Positions 41,381-49,343 of a stretch of 52,959 nt of DNA are shown here, piece by piece. The stretch covers positions 155,004 to 207,962 of the forward strand of contig NZ_RDBL01000029.1 of NCBI RefSeq assembly GCF_008042035.1, in the 5' to 3' direction. Position 1 is the first letter of the stretch. Each line of letters starts with the position of its first letter. A program made the translations under genes and the position numbers. The DNA is from Streptomyces sp. col6 (GTDB lineage Bacteria > Actinomycetota > Actinomycetes > Streptomycetales > Streptomycetaceae). The notes under the pieces were generated by a model. The model did no database searches. It worked only from the letters and a program-made list of their open reading frames with translations, and was not told the origin of the DNA.

Positions 41381-42877
41381 ATGGCGTCCAGCCTGACGAA
41401 GGACCCGTCGAGCACCGCTGGTGGCGAGAAGACCTTCTTCGGCCACCCCCGGGGCCTGGCCACGCTCTTCATGACCGAGATGTGGGAGCGATACAGCTTC
41501 TACGGCATGAAGGCACTGCTCCCGCTGTACCTGATCGCGCCCGGCGGCATGCACATGAACGCCACCACCGCGACGACGATCTACTCCGCCTACATGGCGA
41601 TGGTGTACCTGCTCGCCATGCCCGGCGGCTGGATGGCCGACCGCTTCTGGGGGCCGCGCAAGACCGTCGCCATCGGCGGCGCCGTCGTCATCCTCGGCCA
41701 CATCACGCTCGCGGTGCCCAACTCGGCGACCTTCTTCGCCGGTCTCGCCCTCGTCGCGCTCGGCTCCGGCCTGCTGAAGGCCAACATCTCCACGATGGTC
41801 GGCCACCTCTACAAGGGCCCGGAGGATCCGCGCCGCGACGGTGGCTTCACGCTCTTCTACATCGGCATCAACGTGGGCGCCTTCCTCGCCCCGCTGACCA
41901 TCGGCACCGTCGGCGAGAACGTCAACTGGCACTTCGGCTTCGCGCTGGCCGCGATCGGCATGGCGCTGGGCCTCGCCCAGTTCCTGCTCGGCACCCGCCA
42001 CCTGAGCCCGCAGAGCGACGTCGTCGCCACCCCGGCGACCGCGCAGGAGAAGCAGTCGGCCCTGCGCAAGGGTCTGATCTGGCTGATCGTCGCGGTCGTC
42101 TTCTACGGCCTGCTCGGCGCCACCGGCAACTTCGTCGACTGGGGCATCCTGCCGATCACCCTGGCCGGACTGGTCATCCCGGTCGCCGTCCTGGTCCGTA
42201 TGAAGCGCGACAAGGAGCTGACGACCACCGAGCAGTCCAAGCTGTCGGGCTACATCTGGTTCTTCGTGGTCGCCGCCGTCTTCTGGATGATCTACGACCA
42301 GAACGGCTCGACCCTGTCGATCTTCGGTGAGAACTCGACGACGAACCACCTGTTCGGCTTCGATTTCCCGACGTCCTGGTACCAGTCGCTGAACCCGATC
42401 TTCGTCATGGCGCTGGCCCCCGTGCTCGCCTCGGGGTGGCTGTGGCTGAACAAGCGCGGCAAGGAGCCGAGCACCGCGGTCAAGTTCGCCTCCAGCCTCG
42501 TGCTGATCGGCGTCTCCTTCGCGGTCTTCCTCATCCCGCTGATCGACACCGCCGCCAACGGCGGCAAGGTCAGCCCGATGTGGCTGGTGGCGATCTACTT
42601 CATCCAGACGGTCGCCGAGCTCTGCCTGTCGCCGGTCGGCCTGTCGGTCACGACGAAGATGGCCCCGGCGAAGTACAGCTCGCAGATGATGGGTGTCTGG
42701 TTCCTCGCCGTCACCGCCGGCGACTCCGTGACGGGTCTGCTCACCTCCAAGCAGCTGGCCGTGGACCTGGACAACACCGGGTCCGTCGCCTTCGAGGTGA
42801 TCCTCGCCGTCATCGCCGGTGTCGGCATCTGGATGTACCGCAAGAAGGTCGCCCAGCACATGGGCGACGTGCACTGA
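41381..42877 (+). CDS. POT family proton-coupled oligopeptide transporter
   Basis: 498 residues, about 14 membrane helices. The diagnostic ExxER motif is E33-M-W-E36-R37 in MTEMWERYSFYGMKALLPLY; a second family segment is the stretch around GSGLLKANISTMVGHLY with its conserved Lys. Imports di- and tripeptides with protons. The N-terminus FFGHPRGLATLF is typical of the actinobacterial DtpT-like group. Divergent from the response regulator; ends at a 24-bp hairpin terminator. The long leader with a terminator-like hairpin suggests attenuation control. Confidence 0.95.
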   Translation: MASSLTKDPSSTAGGEKTFFGHPRGLATLFMTEMWERYSFYGMKALLPLYLIAPGGMHMNATTATTIYSAYMAMVYLLAMPGGWMADRFWGPRKTVAIGGAVVILGHITLAVPNSATFFAGLALVALGSGLLKANISTMVGHLYKGPEDPRRDGGFTLFYIGINVGAFLAPLTIGTVGENVNWHFGFALAAIGMALGLAQFLLGTRHLSPQSDVVATPATAQEKQSALRKGLIWLIVAVVFYGLLGATGNFVDWGILPITLAGLVIPVAVLVRMKRDKELTTTEQSKLSGYIWFFVVAAVFWMIYDQNGSTLSIFGENSTTNHLFGFDFPTSWYQSLNPIFVMALAPVLASGWLWLNKRGKEPSTAVKFASSLVLIGVSFAVFLIPLIDTAANGGKVSPMWLVAIYFIQTVAELCLSPVGLSVTTKMAPAKYSSQMMGVWFLAVTAGDSVTGLLTSKQLAVDLDNTGSVAFEVILAVIAGVGIWMYRKKVAQHMGDVH

Positions 42878-42889
42878 CACGGCAGACCG

Positions 42890-42943
42890 CGTACGGAAGG
42901 GGCCGCCGCACCGAGGAATCGGTGCGGCGGCCCCTTCCGTACG
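42890..42943. terminator. bidirectional terminator with 24-bp perfect stem
   Basis: Left arm 42890-42913 (starts CGTACGGAAGGGGCC), loop AGGAAT, right arm 42920-42943 its exact complement. It separates the convergent transporter and anti-sigma genes. Confidence 0.93.
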
Positions 42944-42959
42944 CCGTGGTACGCGCCGG

Positions 42960-43469
42960 TCACGCCGGAGCGGCCAGCTCCGCCCACACGGTCTTGCCCG
43001 CCTCGCCCGGCACCCGTACGACTCCCCAGTCCAGGCAGAGCCGCTGCACGATGAACATGCCGTGCCCGCCGGGCCGCCCGGCCCGGTGCGGTGTACGCGG
43101 CTCGGGCTGGCCCGCGCCGCCGTCGGTGACCTCGACGCGCAGCACCTTGGGGCTGTGCGCGATACGGAGCTCGTCCGGGCCTCCCGCGTGCAGGCACGCG
43201 TTGGTCACCAGCTCGGACACGACCAGCAGGACGTCCTCCGCGGCGGCCCGGCGGTCAGCGCCGGCCGAGGGGAGCCAGCCCCAGTCGTGGAGCGCCTGGC
43301 GGGCGAAATCACGGGCCGTCGGCACGATGCCGGTGGCCTCCCGCAACGACAGCGTGCGCCACTGCCGCTCGGCGGCCCCGGGCGGCCGGACGGGCTCGGC
43401 GGAGGAAACGCCCGCGCCCTCCGGCTCGCGGCCGAGGTCGCCCGGCGGATGCTGCCGGGTGGTGCTCAT
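42960..43469 (-). CDS. prsI: anti-sigma factor, RsbW-like ATP-binding protein
   Basis: 169 residues. GHKL ATPase/serine-kinase fold: LLVVSELVTNACLHAGGPDE (N-box), VEVTDGGAGQPEP (G1) and GRPGGHGMFIVQRLCLDWG (G2). The first ~45 residues are disordered. In the partner-switch scheme it binds and inactivates the SigB-type sigma factor and phosphorylates the STAS antagonist. It is next to both partners; the name follows the S. coelicolor SigI module from memory and should be confirmed. Confidence 0.85.
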   Translation of the reverse strand: MSTTRQHPPGDLGREPEGAGVSSAEPVRPPGAAERQWRTLSLREATGIVPTARDFARQALHDWGWLPSAGADRRAAAEDVLLVVSELVTNACLHAGGPDELRIAHSPKVLRVEVTDGGAGQPEPRTPHRAGRPGGHGMFIVQRLCLDWGVVRVPGEAGKTVWAELAAPA

Positions 43470-43507
43470 CAGCGCTTCACCTCACCGATTCACCATGTCG
43501 CCATTGG

Positions 43508-43559
43508 ACAGATGCAAACTATTGAACAGATACGACTGCATACCCGTACGGACACAGAT
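43508..43559 (-). promoter_or_regulatory. promoter region of the anti-sigma gene with ACAGAT repeats
   Basis: ACAGAT occurs at 43508, 43526 and 43554; the first two lie in imperfect 18-bp tandem repeats. On the minus strand GGGTAT (43545-43540) matches the -10 of Streptomyces SigB-type promoters, but no convincing -35 at the right distance was found. Confidence 0.35.
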
Positions 43560-43711
43560 ACAGGAACCGCACAGACACGGAGGGCCGGGCCGCCCCTGGC
43601 TCGCCGGAAGATCTCCTGCCCGGCCGATTCGCGACGACACCCCCTTCACCTTCGCGGATCGCGTAACTCACGCGACCGACGAGGCGCCCGGGGGACCGGA
43701 ACACGGTCCGG

Positions 43712-44080
43712 TCAGGTCTCCAGGGCCTCGTCAAGAGTGGCGTGGACGGTGAATACCGCCTCGGCCCCCGTGATCTCGAAGACCCGCGCCACCACCGGCT
43801 GCATTGCGGCCAGATGAACCCCTCCCCCGGCTGCCTCCGCCTTGAGGCGGGCACCGAGCAGCACGTTCAGCCCGGTGGAATCACAGAAGTCGAGTCGCGA
43901 GCAGTCGACCACGAGGCGCGAACGCCCCTGTTCGACCGCGCTCTCCAGCGGCTCGCGCAGCAGATCGGCCGTGTGGTGATCGAGCTCACCGACCGGCGTC
44001 ACCACCTCGCTGCGCCCCTCGGTCCGGGCCTCGACCTGAAGCCGACCCCGGTTCGCACTGCCGACCGTCCCGCGGTCCAT
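43712..44080 (-). CDS. arsI: anti-sigma factor antagonist (STAS domain)
   Basis: 122 residues, SpoIIAA/RsbV-like. The phosphorylatable Ser is S68 in RLDFCDSTGLNVLL; the fold is framed by VVTPVGELDHHTADLL and GGVHLAAMQPVVARVFEITG. Unphosphorylated antagonist would bind the RsbW-like protein and release the sigma factor. It lies 242 bp upstream of the anti-sigma gene on the same strand, so the two may have separate promoters. Name by analogy with S. coelicolor. Confidence 0.87.
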   Translation of the reverse strand: MDRGTVGSANRGRLQVEARTEGRSEVVTPVGELDHHTADLLREPLESAVEQGRSRLVVDCSRLDFCDSTGLNVLLGARLKAEAAGGGVHLAAMQPVVARVFEITGAEAVFTVHATLDEALET

Positions 44081-44150
44081 GCCCGTCCCTCTTCACCGCT
44101 CGTCACTGTCCGCATCACCGCACGTACGGATGCGTGTCAGTTGTCACTGA

Positions 44151-44175
44151 TGTTCTTGGAACAGTACGCGTTCCC
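44151..44175. promoter_or_regulatory. overlapping inverted repeats upstream of the sigma gene
   Basis: TGTTC-TTG-GAACA (44151-44163) overlaps GGAAC-AGTACGC-GTTCC ending at 44175, in the 284-bp divergent gap between the antagonist and sigma genes. Spacing does not fit a LexA box. GGGTAA/GGGTAG words near 44254-44264 could be -10 elements of the sigma promoter. Confidence 0.35.
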
Positions 44176-44364
44176 TGCGCCACGCGGTAGCGGAAGACCT
44201 CAACAAACCGGACATATGGCGTCAATTGGAGGTTGTACCGAGCCGCGACGAGCGGGTAAGGGTAGGGGGACACCCAAAAACACGACCGGCTTCGGAGGCG
44301 CCGCTTCACCGCAGGAACACGTATGGGCATCGGCAGCCATATGCCGAGAACGATGGAGGAGACC

Positions 44365-45261
44365 ATGTCACCCCGGCTCGACGTACCGCGTACCCACCAC
44401 GCGCCGTCGGCATGTCCTCAGGGACTGACCGAATCACACACCGAAGGACTCGACGGACTCGAGGGCCTTCCCGAGATCCCGCCCTACTCCGAAGTGGGGG
44501 CGCTGGACGCCAGGGCGCTGTCGAAGACGCTCTTCGCCCGGCTCGAATCCCTCGAAGAGGGCACGGCCGAGTACTCCTACGTACGCAACACGCTCGTCGA
44601 GCTGAACCTGGCCCTGGTCAAGTTCGCCGCGTCCCGCTTCCGCTCCCGCAGCGAGCCGATGGAGGACATCGTCCAGGTCGGCACGATCGGCCTGATCAAG
44701 GCGATCGACCGCTTCGAGCTCAGCCGGGGCGTCGAGTTCCCGACCTTCGCGATGCCGACCATCGTCGGCGAGATCAAGCGTTTCTTCCGCGACACCAGCT
44801 GGTCCGTGCGCGTACCGCGCCGGCTGCAGGAGCTGCGGCTCGACCTGGCCAAGGCGGGCGACGAGCTCGCCCAGCAGCTCGACCGGGCGCCCACCGTGGG
44901 CGAGCTCGCCGACCGCCTCGGCCTGACCCGCGACGAGGTCGTGGAGGGCATGGCCGCGAGCAACGCGTACACCGCGAGCTCGCTCGACGCCAAGCCCGAG
45001 GAGGACGAGCACGAGGGCGCGCTGGCCGACCGGATCGGCTATGAGGACCACGGGCTCGAAGGCATCGAGTACGTCGAGTCCCTGAAGCCGCTCATCGCCT
45101 CGCTGCCGGGCCGTGACCGGCAGATCCTCTCGCTCCGCTTCGTCGCCAACATGACGCAGTCGGAGATCGGCGAGGAGCTGGGCATCTCCCAGATGCATGT
45201 GTCGCGCCTGCTCTCGCGCACCCTGACCAAGCTGCGCAAGGGCCTGACGCTGGACGAGTGA
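44365..45261 (+). CDS. sigI: SigB/SigF-type RNA polymerase sigma factor
   Basis: 298 residues from ATG 44365, chosen for GGAGG five bases upstream. Regions 2 to 4 present: NLALVKFAASRFRSRSEPME (2.1), DIVQVGTIGLIKAIDRFEL (2.2), RGVEFPTFAMPTIVGEIKRF (2.4); RAPTVGELADRLGL (3); LPGRDRQILSLRFVANMTQS and EIGEELGISQMHVSRLLSRT (4). Directs stress-response transcription. Neighbours encode its RsbW-like inhibitor and STAS antagonist, divergently. Identification as SigI rests on recalled gene order; family membership is certain. Confidence 0.93.
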   Translation: MSPRLDVPRTHHAPSACPQGLTESHTEGLDGLEGLPEIPPYSEVGALDARALSKTLFARLESLEEGTAEYSYVRNTLVELNLALVKFAASRFRSRSEPMEDIVQVGTIGLIKAIDRFELSRGVEFPTFAMPTIVGEIKRFFRDTSWSVRVPRRLQELRLDLAKAGDELAQQLDRAPTVGELADRLGLTRDEVVEGMAASNAYTASSLDAKPEEDEHEGALADRIGYEDHGLEGIEYVESLKPLIASLPGRDRQILSLRFVANMTQSEIGEELGISQMHVSRLLSRTLTKLRKGLTLDE

Positions 45262-45296
45262 GACGCGCCTCGCGCCGCCGCGCGAGGACTTCCGGA

Positions 45297-45324
45297 AAGG
45301 ACCTGCCCCGCCGGGCAGGTCCTT
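45297..45324. terminator. hairpin terminator between sigma gene and hutI
   Basis: AAGGACCTGCCC, loop CGCC, GGGCAGGTCCTT: a perfect 12-bp stem. A second GC stem (CCTCGCG/CGCGAGG) lies just before it. Confidence 0.88.
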
Positions 45325-45352
45325 CCGTGTGTCGGGGGGGTACGTGGCCGGG

Positions 45353-46552
45353 TCAGCCGCCGTACGGGGCACTGCGCGGCGCCACGACGCGTTCGCCGGC
45401 GCGCCACACCTCGTGGACCAGTGGCACGCCCGGCCGGTACGCGAGGTGGACGTGGCTGGGCGCGTCCAGAACCACCAGGTCGGCGCGGGTGCCCGGGGCG
45501 AGGCGGCCGATGTCGTCGCGGCGCAGGGCGGCGGCGCCGCCCGCCGTGGCGGACCAGAGGGCCTCGTCCGGGGTCATGCCCATGTCCCGCACGGCGAGCG
45601 CGATGCAGAACGGCAGCGACGAGGTGAACGAGGAGCCCGGGTTGCAGTCCGTGGAGAGCGCGACGGTGGCGCCCGCGTCGAGCAGCCGGCGGGCGTCCGG
45701 CCAGGCGGCCCGGGTGGAGAACTCGGCGCCGGGCAGCAGGGTGGCCACGGTGGCCGACTGCGCCAGCGCGTCCACGTCCGCGTCGGTCAGGTGGGTGCAG
45801 TGGTCGGCGGAGGCGGCGTCGAGCTCCACGGCGAGCTGGACGCCGGGGCCGGGGCCGAGCTGGTTGGCGTGCACCCGGGGGTGCAGGCCCCTGGCGCGGC
45901 CCGCGGTGAGGATCGCGCGGGCCTGGTCCCCGTCGAAGGCGCCGCGCTCGCAGAAGACGTCGATCCAGCGGGCGTACGGGGCGCAGGCGTCGAGCATCGG
46001 CCCGGTGACCAGGTCCACGTAGCCGGCCGGGTCATCGGCGTAGTCCGGGGAGACGATGTGGGCGCCGAGGAAGGTGACCTCGTCGGTGTGGCGGGCGGCG
46101 ATGCGCAGGGCGCGGGCCTCGTCCTCGACGGTGAGTCCGTAGCCGGACTTGGTCTCGAAGGTGGTGGTGCCCTGGCGCAGCGCCTCGGCGAGGTAGCGGC
46201 CGACGTTGGCGGAGAGCTGTTCGTCGGTGGCGGCGCGGGTGGCGGCGACGGTGGTGCGGATGCCGCCCGCGCTGTAGGCCCGGCCGGACATCCGGGCGTT
46301 GAACTCCTGGGTGCGGTCGCCCGCGAAGACCAGATGGGAGTGGGAGTCGACGAAGCCGGGGATCACGGCCCGGCCGCCCGCGTCGACGGCGTTGTCAGTG
46401 GCCGGTGCTTTGCTGGACGCACCGGTCCAGACGACGCGGTCGCCCTCGATGACGACGGCCGCGTCCCGGATCAGTCCGAGGGGGGACAAGTCGCCGAGGG
46501 AGGGGTCGTTGGTGACGAGTGCGGAGATGTGGGTGATGGCGGTCGTCGTCAT
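45353..46552 (-). CDS. hutI: imidazolonepropionase
   Basis: 399 residues from ATG 46552. Amidohydrolase fold: metal site DSHSHLVFAGDRTQEFNARM, substrate loop KSGYGLTVEDEARALRI, HANQLGPGPGVQLAVEL, SADHCTHL and ALSTDCNPGSS. Hydrolyses imidazolone-5-propionate to formiminoglutamate, the third step of histidine breakdown. It is the last gene of hutU-M20-hutF-hutI and lies 53 nt after hutF. Confidence 0.96.
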   Translation of the reverse strand: MTTTAITHISALVTNDPSLGDLSPLGLIRDAAVVIEGDRVVWTGASSKAPATDNAVDAGGRAVIPGFVDSHSHLVFAGDRTQEFNARMSGRAYSAGGIRTTVAATRAATDEQLSANVGRYLAEALRQGTTTFETKSGYGLTVEDEARALRIAARHTDEVTFLGAHIVSPDYADDPAGYVDLVTGPMLDACAPYARWIDVFCERGAFDGDQARAILTAGRARGLHPRVHANQLGPGPGVQLAVELDAASADHCTHLTDADVDALAQSATVATLLPGAEFSTRAAWPDARRLLDAGATVALSTDCNPGSSFTSSLPFCIALAVRDMGMTPDEALWSATAGGAAALRRDDIGRLAPGTRADLVVLDAPSHVHLAYRPGVPLVHEVWRAGERVVAPRSAPYGG

Positions 46553-46605
46553 CGGGGAGTTGCTCTCCTTGCGTGGGAGCCGGGGGGTGTTCGCCGGATT
46601 ACCGC

Positions 46606-47991
46606 TCAGGGACGCAGGGCGCCGATGGCCTGGGCGAGCGCCTGCGGGACGTCGTCCACGAGCGTGTGCCGTCCGTCGCGTACGAGGTGGCGCCCCGCCA
46701 CCACCGTGTGGCGGACGTCCGCCGCGGAGGCGGCGAATACGGCGGTCTCCGCTGCCAGCCGTGCCACCGGCCCGGCTGTCCTGACGGAGTCCAGGGCCAC
46801 CGTCACCAGGTCGGCGGGGGCGCCCGGTTCGAGGACGCCCGCGTCGGGGCGGCCGAGCGCGGCGTGGCCGTCGGCGGAGGCGGCGCGCAGCAGTGCGGCG
46901 GCGGTCCAGTGGCCGCGCCTGCGGGTGCGCAGGCGTTCGTCGAGTTCCATCGCGCGGGCCTCCTCGAAGAGGTCGATCACCGCGTGGCTGTCGCTGCCCA
47001 GCGAGAGCGGGGAGCCGGCGTGCTGGAGGGCGGCCGCGGGGCCGATGCCGTCGGCGAGGTCGCGTTCGGTGGTCGGGCACATGCAGGTGCCGGTGGCCGT
47101 GGAGCCGATGAGCGCGATGTCCTCGTCGGTGAGGTGGGTGTTGTGGACGCCGGTGGTGCGGGGTCCGAGGACGCCGTGGTCGGCGAGGAGCTGAGTGGGG
47201 GTGCGCCCGTGCGCGGCGAGGCAGGCGTCGTTCTCGGCGGTCTGCTCGGAGAGGTGGACGTGCAGGGGTGCCCGCCGTTCCTCGGCCCACCGGGCGACGG
47301 TGGAGAGCTGGCCGGCCGGGACCGCCCGCACGGAGTGGACGGCGGCGCCGATGAGCGCGTGGTCGTCGCCCTTGAGGAGGGCGGCGCGCTCGGCCCAGGC
47401 GTCGGCGGTGCCGTCGCTGAAGCGGGCCTGGTGCCGGTCGGGCTCGTGGTAGTGGCCGGGCCCGGAGCCGAATCCGGCGGAGAGGTAGGCGGTGTCGAGC
47501 AGGGTGATCCGGATGCCGGCCGCGCGGGCGGCCGCGATCAGGGCCTCGCCCATGGCGTTCGGGTTGTCGTAGGGGGTGCCGCCGGGCCCGTGGTGCAGAT
47601 AGTGGAATTCGCCGACCGCGGTGATGCCGGCGAGTGCCATCTCCGCGTACACCGCGCGGGCCAGCGCGTAGTAGGTGTCCGGGGTGAGCCGGGAGGCGAC
47701 CTGGTACATGGTCTCGCGCCAGGTCCAGAAGGTGCCGGAGCCCACCTGGACGGTGGAGCGCAGGGCGCGGTGGAAGGCGTGCGAGTGGGTGTTGGCCAGG
47801 CCCGGCAGGGTGAACCCGCGCAGCGCGGTCGCGCCGGGCGGCGGGGTGTCCACGCCGGTGCGGACGCGGGCGATCCGCCCGTCGGACACCTCCAGGACGA
47901 CACCCGGCTCGACATGGGTGCCGAGCCAGGCGTGGGACAGCCAGTACGTCTCGGTGACGGGCTTGCCCGTCGCCTCCGTCGTCAGCGGCAC
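46606..47991 (-). CDS. hutF: formimidoylglutamate deiminase
   Basis: 461 residues from GTG 47991 (GGAAGG six bases upstream), overlapping the previous stop by 10 bp. Amidohydrolase with metal motif LANTHSHAFHRALRSTVQ, LHVHLSEQTAEND, VHNTHLTDEDI and LSLGSDSHAVIDLFEEARAM. Converts N-formimino-L-glutamate to N-formyl-L-glutamate plus ammonia. Presence of hutF defines the two-step route in which a deformylase must finish the pathway; no HutG homologue is seen in the window. Confidence 0.95.
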   Translation of the reverse strand: MPLTTEATGKPVTETYWLSHAWLGTHVEPGVVLEVSDGRIARVRTGVDTPPPGATALRGFTLPGLANTHSHAFHRALRSTVQVGSGTFWTWRETMYQVASRLTPDTYYALARAVYAEMALAGITAVGEFHYLHHGPGGTPYDNPNAMGEALIAAARAAGIRITLLDTAYLSAGFGSGPGHYHEPDRHQARFSDGTADAWAERAALLKGDDHALIGAAVHSVRAVPAGQLSTVARWAEERRAPLHVHLSEQTAENDACLAAHGRTPTQLLADHGVLGPRTTGVHNTHLTDEDIALIGSTATGTCMCPTTERDLADGIGPAAALQHAGSPLSLGSDSHAVIDLFEEARAMELDERLRTRRRGHWTAAALLRAASADGHAALGRPDAGVLEPGAPADLVTVALDSVRTAGPVARLAAETAVFAASAADVRHTVVAGRHLVRDGRHTLVDDVPQALAQAIGALRP

Positions 47992-49343
47992 GCGAGACCT
48001 TCCAGTACGTCGGCGAGTGCGGTCACCCCGGCCACGCAGTCGTCCTCGGCGGCGTGTTCGGCCGGCGAGTGCGAGATCCCGGTCGGGTTCCGTACGAACA
48101 GCATGGCGGTCGGGACCGAAGCGGACAAAATACCCGCGTCGTGCCCGGCGCCGGTGCCGAGCACGGGGACCGGGCGGCCGGTGCCGTGGGCGGATCCCTT
48201 GAGCAGGGTGCCCAGCTCGTCGCGCAGGGCGTGCTGGAACTCGACGACGGGCGTGAACGACTCGCGGACGACGTCGAGGTCGATGCCGGCCCGTTCGGCG
48301 TGCTCCCGGGCGGCACGCTCGACGGCGGCGACGACCGTGTCCAGGGTGTCCTGGTCGGCGGCGCGCGAGTCGAGCCAGCCGCGCACGAGGGAGGGGATGG
48401 CGTTGACCCCGTTGGGCTCGACGGCGATCTTGCCGAAGGTGGCGAGGGCACCGGCGAGTTCCGCCTCCCGGCGGGCGGCGAGGACGGTCTCGGCGTACGT
48501 GAGCATCGGGTCGCGGCGGTCGGCGAGCCGGGTGGTGCCCGCATGGTTGGCCTCGCCCCGGAAGTCGAATCGCCAGCGCCCGTGCGGCCAGATCGCGGAG
48601 GCGATGCCGACGGGGTCGCCGCTCAGGTCCAGGGCGCGGCCCTGCTCGACGTGGAGTTCGACGAACGCGCCGATGCGGGCGAGCCGTTCGGGGTCGGGCC
48701 CGATGGCGTCGGGGTCGTATCCGGCGGCGGCCATGGCCTGCGGCAGGGTGACACCGTCGGCGTCGCGCAGCCGGTGCGCGGCCTCGACGGTCAGCTGTCC
48801 GGCGGCGAGCCGGGAGCCGACGCAGGCGAGGCCGAAGCGGGCGCCCTCCTCGTCCCCGAAGTTGGTGACGGCCAGCGGCCTGGTGAACTCCGCTCCCCTG
48901 CGGCGGAGTTCGTCGAGCGCGGCGAAGGACGACACGACACCCAGCGGCCCGTCGAAGGCACCGCCGTCGGGCACGGAGTCGAGGTGCGACCCGGTGACGA
49001 CGGCGTCCCCGGCGAGCGGGTCCCCGAGCCAGGCCCACTGGTTCCCGTTCCGGTCGGTCTCGACGGCCAGCCCCCGCGCCTCGGCCTGCGCCCGGAACCA
49101 CTCCCGGCACTCGGCGTCGGCCCCGGTCCACGCGTACCGCCGGTATCCCCCGCTGTCCGGGTGCCGCCCGATGGGCGCGAGCTCGGCCCACATGGCCTGG
49201 AAGCTTTGTTGTGGGCGATCGTTCCGCAGGGCGAGGGGGGCACCTCCCACGCCTTCAGGGCTGTGGGGGAGGGTGGGCACAACGGAACCCGCACCCGGCG
49301 AAGGCCCCGCACCGCCCCCCTGCGCAGCCGAAGGCAGACTCAT
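47982..49343 (-). CDS. M20 family amidohydrolase (allantoate amidohydrolase-like)
   Basis: 453 residues. Di-zinc peptidase fold: VVTGSHLDSVPDGGAFDGPL, TNFGDEEGARFGLACVGS, FVELHVEQGRALDL and GHDAGILSA/NPTGISHSPAE. Homology points to allantoate/N-carbamoyl-amino-acid amidohydrolases. Its position between hutU and hutF, with ATGA overlap on one side and a 10-bp overlap on the other, instead suggests hydrolysis of N-formylglutamate. Residues about 10-40 are a Gly/Pro/Ser-rich extension encoded by a palindromic repeat element. Confidence 0.9.
   Translation of the reverse strand: MSLPSAAQGGGAGPSPGAGSVVPTLPHSPEGVGGAPLALRNDRPQQSFQAMWAELAPIGRHPDSGGYRRYAWTGADAECREWFRAQAEARGLAVETDRNGNQWAWLGDPLAGDAVVTGSHLDSVPDGGAFDGPLGVVSSFAALDELRRRGAEFTRPLAVTNFGDEEGARFGLACVGSRLAAGQLTVEAAHRLRDADGVTLPQAMAAAGYDPDAIGPDPERLARIGAFVELHVEQGRALDLSGDPVGIASAIWPHGRWRFDFRGEANHAGTTRLADRRDPMLTYAETVLAARREAELAGALATFGKIAVEPNGVNAIPSLVRGWLDSRAADQDTLDTVVAAVERAAREHAERAGIDLDVVRESFTPVVEFQHALRDELGTLLKGSAHGTGRPVPVLGTGAGHDAGILSASVPTAMLFVRNPTGISHSPAEHAAEDDCVAGVTALADVLEGLACR
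49228..49290. repeat. palindromic repeat element within the M20 gene N-terminus
   Basis: CCTCCCAC (49243-49250) pairs with GTGGGGGAGG (49263-49272) around GCC-TTCAGGGCT, flanked by GGGGGGCA and TGGGCACAAC words. Composition and layout match dispersed Streptomyces palindromes. It is translated in frame as SPEGVGGAP-type sequence. Confidence 0.55.

Noticed and set aside
44151..44175. LexA (SOS) box upstream of the sigma gene
   Set aside because: GAAC and GTTC halves occur but with a 7-bp spacer instead of 4.
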